Part shown: positions 6,495-10,444 of the stretch, piece by piece | Layout: every line of letters begins with the position of its first letter | Numbering within the stretch: position 1 is the first letter of the stretch | Source of the DNA: an uncultured Alphaproteobacteria bacterium | GTDB taxonomy: Bacteria; Pseudomonadota; Alphaproteobacteria; Reyranellales; Reyranellaceae | Assembly: GCA_903929895.1 (NCBI GenBank) | Contig: CAIYWM010000754.1 | Coordinates: 1 to 10,444 of the forward strand | Length of the DNA: 10,444 bases | Direction of reading: 5' to 3' | Position numbers and translations under genes: made by a program | The notes under the pieces: generated by a model | Told to the model about the DNA's origin: nothing | The model's input: only the letters and a program-made list of their open reading frames with translations | The model's database searches: none

Positions 6495-7944
6495 TGGCCT
6501 CGAGTTCCCGTTCGACGAGGCTGGCGGCCACCTGCTTGCGGAATCGCTCGAAGTCGGGACCACGCAGCTGGGCGCGCTTCAGCTCGGGATGGGTGATCGG
6601 GTTCACCGGCTTGCCGTCGACCTGAAGCTCGAAATGAAGATGCGCGCCGGTCGAGCGGCCGGTGCTGCCGACGTAACCGATCACGTCGCCGCGCGACACC
6701 ATCGTGCCGGGCTGGAGGCCGGCCGCGAAGGCGGAGAGGTGGCCGTAGACCGATGCCAGCTTGCCGCCATGCTCGATGCGGATCCAGTTGCCGTAGCGAC
6801 CGTTCGGCGCGGCTCCCACCACGAGGCCGTCGGCCGCCGCGACGACCGGCGTGCCGGCCGGCGCCACGAGGTCGACCCCTTCATGCATGAACAGCGATCG
6901 CGACGACGAGGGCCGTGCCGACAGCGCATAGGCCGGTGGCGCCCGGAAGCCGCCATAGGAAGAGCTGCCGTAGCCGGAAGCACCCGGCGAAGCGGCAAAG
7001 CCTGCGCCGACACCCGAGCGGGGCATGTCGGTGGCACCTCCCGTCGGCAGGCCGGGCGGCAGGCCTGGCGGACGATTCGGACCGCCAGCGCCCTGCGGCT
7101 TGCCGCCATAGGGTGGCGGGGGCTTGTCGAACGGATCGGCACGCAGGCCGAAGCCCGACGAGATCGAAACGGTATCGAGCGGCAGCCGGAACGACGGCGG
7201 CACCGCGGCCTGCCCGCTCGCCATCCAGAAGCGCTCGGTATTGTCGCGCGTGCGAAAGCGATGGATCGCCATCACGCCCTTGGGCGTCCGCAGCTCCATC
7301 CACAGCACGCGGCCGACGTCGAGCGGCGCACCCGCCTGAGTAAAGGTCTGCTGGTAGCGGACATAGAATCTGTCCCCGTCGCGCATCTCCTTCTTGAGGT
7401 CGACCGACATGGCCATGGCCTGCACGGCTTCGAGCATGGCCGGCGCGGGAGCGCCCGCGGCCACCGCAGAGGCTTCGAACGAACCGCCCACAATTACGCC
7501 CGCGACGCCCAGTTGGCGTTCGTACGGCAGGTAGGCCTTCAGCCGTTCGTCGTCCAGACCGTCGCCAAGCATCCCGTCTTCGACGATCCGGCCATTGGCC
7601 AACAGGGCTTCAGGGACCGGCCCGCTCGCGACCGGCGGCGGCACGTTGTCTGCGATCGCGATGAGCGGCTGGGGAGGCGTGATCTCGATGGCCACGCTCC
7701 GCTCGAGGAGCCTGTCGACCGACGCCAGTTCCATGAAATGAAGATGGTCGCCTAGACCGGCAGTGGCCGAGGGCTGGTCGTGGAGGGGCGGCAATTCCAG
7801 CCCCAGCAGCCGAAGCTCGGCCATGCGGCCCGCATCCTTCGTATGCGCCTGCTCGACCCACGGCAGATCGCGCGCGATGCCCTGGGGCATCCCGGCGAAA
7901 AGCAATGAGGCGGCAAAAGCCGCGGCGACCGAGGGTCGGTTCAT
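6466..7944 (-). CDS. M23 family metallopeptidase (MepM/LytM-like)
   Basis: This 492-residue secreted or periplasmic zinc peptidase probably cuts peptidoglycan peptide cross-links. An N-terminal signal peptide runs to about residue 25 (GIA|RD). Residues about 176-255 ('DLKKEMRDGDRFYVRY ... GRVLWMEL ... HRFRT') match the second domain that precedes LytM in MepM/Csd3-type proteins. The M23 domain starts at SSGFGLRADPF (262-272). It has H354-E-G-V-D358, YGHLS with H402, and H435-L-H437, so all zinc-binding and catalytic positions are present. Between DPF and the HEGVD block, residues 273-352 form a Pro/Gly/Ser-rich low-complexity insert where most family members have only a few residues. The ATG at 7944 is preceded by AAGAAGGA with short spacing. 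A Sel1-repeat gene lies 62 bp upstream on the same strand and may be cotranscribed. Confidence 0.9.
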   Translation of the reverse strand: MNRPSVAAAFAASLLFAGMPQGIARDLPWVEQAHTKDAGRMAELRLLGLELPPLHDQPSATAGLGDHLHFMELASVDRLLERSVAIEITPPQPLIAIADNVPPPVASGPVPEALLANGRIVEDGMLGDGLDDERLKAYLPYERQLGVAGVIVGGSFEASAVAAGAPAPAMLEAVQAMAMSVDLKKEMRDGDRFYVRYQQTFTQAGAPLDVGRVLWMELRTPKGVMAIHRFRTRDNTERFWMASGQAAVPPSFRLPLDTVSISSGFGLRADPFDKPPPPYGGKPQGAGGPNRPPGLPPGLPTGGATDMPRSGVGAGFAASPGASGYGSSSYGGFRAPPAYALSARPSSSRSLFMHEGVDLVAPAGTPVVAAADGLVVGAAPNGRYGNWIRIEHGGKLASVYGHLSAFAAGLQPGTMVSRGDVIGYVGSTGRSTGAHLHFELQVDGKPVNPITHPELKRAQLRGPDFERFRKQVAASLVERELEARPAAVSVGD

Positions 7945-7962
7945 TCAGTCCTTCTTATAGGG

Positions 7963-7972
7963 CCGACGTCGG
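7963..7972. repeat. 10-bp perfect palindrome upstream of the M23 gene
   Basis: CCGACGTCGG is a perfect palindrome 18 bp upstream of the M23 start codon. It lies just before TATAAG (minus strand, 7956-7961), which could serve as a -10 element. It could be a small operator, but a palindrome this short in GC-rich DNA may occur by chance. Confidence 0.25.
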
Positions 7973-7989
7973 GGCATCGCTCGTGACCG

Positions 7990-8003
7990 CCGCGTGGTCG
8001 CGG
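7990..8003 (-). terminator. Short hairpin just after the Sel1 gene stop
   Basis: CCGCG (7990-7994) and CGCGG (7999-8003) pair around a 4-nt loop, beginning 3 nt after the TAA of the minus-strand Sel1-repeat gene. There is no following T-run. It may attenuate transcription between the Sel1 and M23 genes, but the stem is only 5 bp. Confidence 0.25.
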
Positions 8004-8006
8004 ACC

Positions 8007-8525
8007 TTACCGCACCTTCGGCACGGGTTTCCATGCCCGAACGCGCCTTTCCGCCTCGGCGATTTGCGCAGGGTTCATGCGAGCGGCCAGGGTCGCCAGG
8101 TCCTTGCGGGCCTGGTCGAGCCTGTCCTGGTTCTTCGCCGTGTACCGGTCGATGGAAAGCCTGATCCACTTGTAGGCCTCGATGTCGTCGCGTGGCGGGA
8201 TGCCCTCGCCGAAGCCCAGCATGAAGCCGATATTGTTCTGCGCGCGCGCGTATCCCTGTTTGGCAGCGGCAAGGTAGAGCCTTGCCGCTTCGTTCAGGTT
8301 GCGCGGCACGCCTTCTCCGCTCCAGTACATGGCGCCGAGCAGGGTCTGCGCCTCGGCCTCGCCCTTGGCAGCCCATACTTTCCAGATGCGGACGGCCGTC
8401 GCCATATCCTTGCGCTCGTAGGCGCCCGCCGCCTGGCGCATCTGGTCTTCGTAGGATTGCGCCGTCGCAGGTGTCGCCAGGGCCGCGACGAGGAGCACGA
8501 GCAGTGCCGACAGGAGCGATTTCAT
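8007..8525 (-). CDS. Secreted Sel1-repeat (TPR-like) protein
   Basis: This 172-residue protein has a signal peptide in residues 1-23 (MKSLLSALLVLLVAALATPA, then TAQ). It carries about three Sel1-type helical repeats, best seen as 'AEAQTLLGAMYWSGEGVPRN' followed by 'EAARLYLAAAKQG', then 'ARAQNNIGFMLGFGEGIPPR' followed by 'EAYKWIRLSID'. The C-terminal tail (about 130-172) is charged and helical. Sel1 repeats are protein-interaction scaffolds, and periplasmic ones often assist envelope or signalling complexes. The partner here is unknown. The ATG at 8525 is chosen because it starts the signal peptide; a GTG 30 bp upstream would add charged residues before it. The gene lies 62 bp upstream of the M23 gene on the same strand, so a shared cell-wall role is a guess from position. 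Confidence 0.85.
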   Translation of the reverse strand: MKSLLSALLVLLVAALATPATAQSYEDQMRQAAGAYERKDMATAVRIWKVWAAKGEAEAQTLLGAMYWSGEGVPRNLNEAARLYLAAAKQGYARAQNNIGFMLGFGEGIPPRDDIEAYKWIRLSIDRYTAKNQDRLDQARKDLATLAARMNPAQIAEAERRVRAWKPVPKVR

Positions 8526-8582
8526 GGCCCGAAGATATGGCTTCAAGTCCGGCACGCCGCAAGCAACGACACGAGCGGCACG

Positions 8583-8825
8583 TCACGCTCGCCCTGTGCC
8601 GGGCGAGCAACCGCAACGCGTGTTTCCACTCTGGCCGGCCTGCCGTGGCTTCCCGCATGTCACGAGGACGGGATCGTCGCAGCGCGAGCCAGACACATGC
8701 GTCCACGCCCGCGCAAATTCTGCGCCCAGCAGGAATATCTGGCTAGAGTAGAAGATCAAGAGGAGGAGGACGATGAGCGCCCCGGCTGAAGGCATCGCCG
8801 TCGATGAACCCTTCGACAGTGCCGG
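8583..8825 (-). pseudogene. C-terminal remnant of a YihY/BrkB family membrane protein gene
   Basis: Read on the minus strand from 8825, this frame gives 'PALSKGSSTAMPSAGALIVL', followed by a hydrophobic block whose end, 'IFYSSQIFLLGAEFARAW', is the hallmark last membrane segment of YihY/BrkB (formerly 'ribonuclease BN') proteins: 'GAAGaLivlLLWvYYSSQIfLlGAEFtra'. A polar tail follows to TGA at 8583. An in-frame stop at 8826-8828 precedes the block, and no upstream YihY-like sequence is visible before the binding-protein gene at 8970. Family members are about 300 residues long, so roughly three quarters of the gene is missing. The expected 'SAYGAAG' stretch has degenerated to 'AMPSAG'. This looks like a decaying deletion relic. 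Expression as a short membrane peptide from the ATG at 8795 cannot be excluded. Confidence 0.7.
8587..8608. repeat. 8-bp stem hairpin
   Basis: GCTCGCCC (8587-8594) and GGGCGAGC (8601-8608) are exact reverse complements around a 6-nt loop. It lies within the last codons of the YihY-like remnant and 62 bp upstream of the Sel1 gene start. It may be the old gene's terminator or part of the Sel1 leader. No T-run follows on either strand. Confidence 0.35.
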
Positions 8826-8956
8826 TCAGAACCCGCCTGACACGGCCGGAGGACGTGAGTCTGGCCATTGATGGGAAACGCTGCCGGGTGAAAATCGCTC
8901 CCCTATCCGAACGTGTTTATGACATGTTCCGCCGCTACTTTCCGGCCGCAGGCTGA
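8804..8956 (+). CDS. Possible 50-residue small protein, unrecognised
   Basis: ATG 8804 opens a 50-codon frame ending at TGA 8956, 13 bp before the start of the binding-protein gene. The second half ('VSLAIDGKRCRVKIAPLSER', then 'VYDMFRRYFPAAG') has a plausible mix of residues and a basic, amphipathic character. A GTG at 8855 could start a shorter form. The ribosome site is weak for both starts, and the first 22 bp overlap the YihY-like relic on the other strand. I recognise no family. It may be a small leader gene, a relic or chance. Confidence 0.25.
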   Translation: MNPSTVPVRTRLTRPEDVSLAIDGKRCRVKIAPLSERVYDMFRRYFPAAG

Positions 8957-8969
8957 TCCAGGACCCTTG

Positions 8970-9938
8970 ATGATCCCTTCCCGCCGAATGGTGCTCGCCT
9001 CCGCCCTCGCCTCGCTGTTTCCGGCGCCGGCGATCGCGCAATCCGCCCCTGACGTGCCCCAGAAGGTCGAGATCCTGCTCGACTGGAAGGCACTGCCGAC
9101 CTTTTCCGGCTTCTACCTTGCCCGAGAGATGGGCGCCTTCGAGCGCCGAGGACTCGAGGTCACCTTCGCAGAGACCCAGGGCGCGATCTCATCGGCGGAG
9201 ATGATCGGCTCGGGCAAGCCCTACTGGATCGGCTCGTCGAGCGGCGTCGCCACCGCCATCGGCCGCTCCAGGGGACAGCCGATCAAGAGCCTCGCCGTCT
9301 ACTATGCGAAGACTCCCACCGTGATCTATAGCCGCGGCGAGGACCGCATTGCCCACCCGCGCGATCTCTACGGCAAGACGCTGGGACTCGTGCCGGGCAG
9401 CATCACCAACGAGGAATTCCGCGCCCTGGTCGCCGCCAACAGGCTCGACCGCAGCAGGATCAAGGAGATCACGGTCGGCTGGAGTGCCTACGACCTGGTC
9501 GAGAAGAAGGTCGATGCGCTGATCGACTATGACGAGATGGCGCCGTCCATGCTGATCGCCGAGGGACGCCGCATCACCATGATCCGCCTGAGCGACTTCG
9601 GCGTGAAGGCCTACAGCCTCAACCTCATCGTCAACGATGCCGCCTGGGCCGATCCGGCCAGGCGCGAGATCGCAAGGAATGTCCAGGAGGCCGTGCAGGA
9701 AGGCTACAACATGGTGCGGGAGCGACCGGCCGACGCGGCGTCGAACTTCTCCCGAATCTTTCCACGGCTGGCGCCGCGTTACGTCGACCGCAGCACGGCC
9801 ACGGTCTCCCAGCAGCTCGCGGGACCGCCGACCGGCCAGCAGACCCGCGCCGGCTGGGAAGCGACGATCAACACGCTGGAAACTCTGGGACTGCTCGCCA
9901 AGCCGATAACGGTCGACGAGGTGGCCATACTCGACTGA
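8970..9938 (+). CDS. NMT1/THI5-like ABC substrate-binding protein
   Basis: This 322-residue periplasmic solute-binding protein has a signal peptide in residues 1-23 (SRRMVLAS, cleavage AIA|QS). The twin Arg at 5-6 is compatible with Tat or Sec export. 'ILLDWKALPTFSGFYLARE', then 'GAFERRGLEV' (about 35-64) is the characteristic first block of the NMT1/THI5/SsuA group. Later parts, such as GKTLGLVPGS and DALIDYDEMAPSMLI, fit the type II periplasmic-binding fold. Members bind pyrimidine precursors of thiamine, sulfonates, taurine or similar small molecules, and the ligand cannot be told here. The ATG at 8970 is chosen for AGGA at 8960-8963 and the signal peptide; an upstream in-frame GTG at 8913 would put a polar stretch before it. 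No matching ABC permease or ATPase follows on this strand. The next gene converges on it. Confidence 0.85.
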   Translation: MIPSRRMVLASALASLFPAPAIAQSAPDVPQKVEILLDWKALPTFSGFYLAREMGAFERRGLEVTFAETQGAISSAEMIGSGKPYWIGSSSGVATAIGRSRGQPIKSLAVYYAKTPTVIYSRGEDRIAHPRDLYGKTLGLVPGSITNEEFRALVAANRLDRSRIKEITVGWSAYDLVEKKVDALIDYDEMAPSMLIAEGRRITMIRLSDFGVKAYSLNLIVNDAAWADPARREIARNVQEAVQEGYNMVRERPADAASNFSRIFPRLAPRYVDRSTATVSQQLAGPPTGQQTRAGWEATINTLETLGLLAKPITVDEVAILD

Positions 9939-10016
9939 GGATTGGACGGGCCGGACCTGCCAGCCGCAGAGCAGATTCCGACTACCCCTTCTCGTCGCTG
10001 GCTTCGCAACCCGCCG
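9939..10016. other. Convergent intergenic gap
   Basis: This 78-bp gap lies between the stops of the rightward binding-protein gene and the leftward permease gene. GCCAGC and GCTGGC occur as a widely spaced inverted pair (loop over 30 nt). No convincing terminator is visible. Confidence 0.3.
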
Positions 10017-10444
10017 TCAGGCCGGTCGAATCTGAGGCCGTGCATGAAGCCGATTGGCCGCGGCGATCACGACGGTGGTTATCGCCACCATGGTGAGGCT
10101 GAGCACCGCAATGGCCCCGACGTCGCCGCTTTCCTTCAGGTCGAAGATCAGCACCGACAGCACCTTCGTCTCCGACGTGAACAGGATCACGGCGGCGGAG
10201 AGTTCACGGATCGTGGCAACGAAGATGAAGCACCAAGTCGCGATCACGGCCGACCGCAGAAGCGGCGCCGTGATGTCGGCCAATGTCCTGAGCCGGGTCG
10301 CCCCGAGCATGCGGCCCGCTTCCTCCAGCTCAGGGTGCACGGCATGGAAGGCCGAGCCCAGCTGCTGGTAGGCCGCCGGCAACTCGATCGTCACGAAGGC
10401 GATCAGCAGGATCCACAACGTTCCGTAGAGCGCGAGCGGCGGGC
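10017..10444 (-). CDS. Fe3+-type ABC transporter permease, C-terminal part
   Basis: The frame is open to the right edge, so only the last 142 codons are visible and the start lies outside the window. The visible part begins 'PPLALYGTLWILLIAFVTIE' and contains the permease EAA loop 'EEAGRMLGATRLRTLADITA' that docks on the ABC ATPase. Membrane segments follow ('AVIATWCFIFVATIRELSAA' and 'IAVLSLTMVAITTVVIAAAN'). 'LYGTLWILLIAFVT' and 'IRELSAAVILFTS' are typical of the FbpB/AfuB/PotB-like permeases for ferric iron or related substrates. The protein sits in the inner membrane. The partner binding protein and ATPase probably lie to the right, outside the window. The NMT1-like protein next door is on the opposite strand and of another class. 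Confidence 0.85.
   Translation of the reverse strand, partial: PPLALYGTLWILLIAFVTIELPAAYQQLGSAFHAVHPELEEAGRMLGATRLRTLADITAPLLRSAVIATWCFIFVATIRELSAAVILFTSETKVLSVLIFDLKESGDVGAIAVLSLTMVAITTVVIAAANRLHARPQIRPA

Larger units (their letters stand above)
8526..8969. other. Region between Sel1 and binding-protein genes, no intact gene
   Basis: These 444 bp hold the YihY-like relic (8583-8825), a hairpin (8587-8608) and one short open frame (8804-8956). The promoters for the leftward Sel1 gene and the rightward binding-protein gene should lie here, but no convincing -35/-10 pair is seen. The plus-strand purine run at about 8756-8771 looks like a strong ribosome site but is simply the complement of the relic's leucine codons. 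Confidence 0.5.

Noticed and set aside
5277..6596. 439-codon plus-strand frame overlapping the permease
   Set aside because: It is an Arg/Gly-rich frame-shifted reading of the permease gene, without membrane segments or motifs.
6589..7755. 388-codon plus-strand frame opposite the M23 gene
   Set aside because: It is an Arg/His-rich antisense shadow. The minus strand carries the complete M23 motifs and a signal peptide.
8773..8871. 32-codon plus-strand frame with an apparently perfect ribosome site (GAGGAGGAGG)
   Set aside because: The purine run is the complement of consecutive Leu codons in the YihY/BrkB relic on the other strand, and the 32-residue product is featureless.

Overview
This is a GC-rich chromosomal window. 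Its gene families (passenger-repeat autotransporter, I78-like inhibitor, MepM-type M23 peptidase, Sel1-repeat protein, NMT1/THI5-like binding protein, FbpB-type permease) and codon use fit an alphaproteobacterium. No genus can be named from the sequence alone. There are no rRNA or tRNA genes, CRISPR arrays, insertion sequences or prophage genes.

Layout, left to right. (1) Bases 2-190 hold the 3' end of an I78-like protease inhibitor gene, followed by a perfect 10-bp hairpin (211-240). (2) A minus-strand gene (254-1123) encodes an unusual DNA-binding protein built from two copies of one winged-helix module. It is transcribed away from (3) a very large autotransporter gene (1270-4926). The autotransporter's N-terminal passenger reads as a complete two-lobed pepsin-like aspartic peptidase: two DTG motifs, a flap Tyr-Gly and the C-terminal 'IG-PFF...VLFD...IGY' block. 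Passenger-associated repeats and a C-terminal beta-barrel ending in Trp follow. This is the most striking object in the window. (4) An APC-family permease close to ethanolamine permeases follows (4981-6480). (5) It converges on, and overlaps by 15 bp, a minus-strand M23 endopeptidase gene (6466-7944) that carries an 80-residue Pro/Gly/Ser-rich insert inside its catalytic domain. (6) A secreted Sel1-repeat protein (8007-8525) lies upstream of it on the same strand. (7) Bases 8583-8825 carry the C-terminal remnant of a YihY/BrkB family membrane protein gene on the minus strand. The rest of that gene is missing. (8) An ABC-type NMT1/THI5-like substrate-binding protein (8970-9938) then faces (9) the C-terminal part of an Fe3+-type ABC permease (10017 to the window edge, minus strand).

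The regulator gene and the peptidase half of the autotransporter are poorer in GC (about 58-60% in the lines counted by hand) than the beta-barrel part and the permease (about 70-74%). This suggests an acquired regulator plus passenger joined to a host-like translocator. The divergent regulator/autotransporter pair may be a self-contained surface-protease unit. The other genes concern envelope upkeep (M23, Sel1) and uptake (APC permease, ABC components) and show no clear functional link to it.
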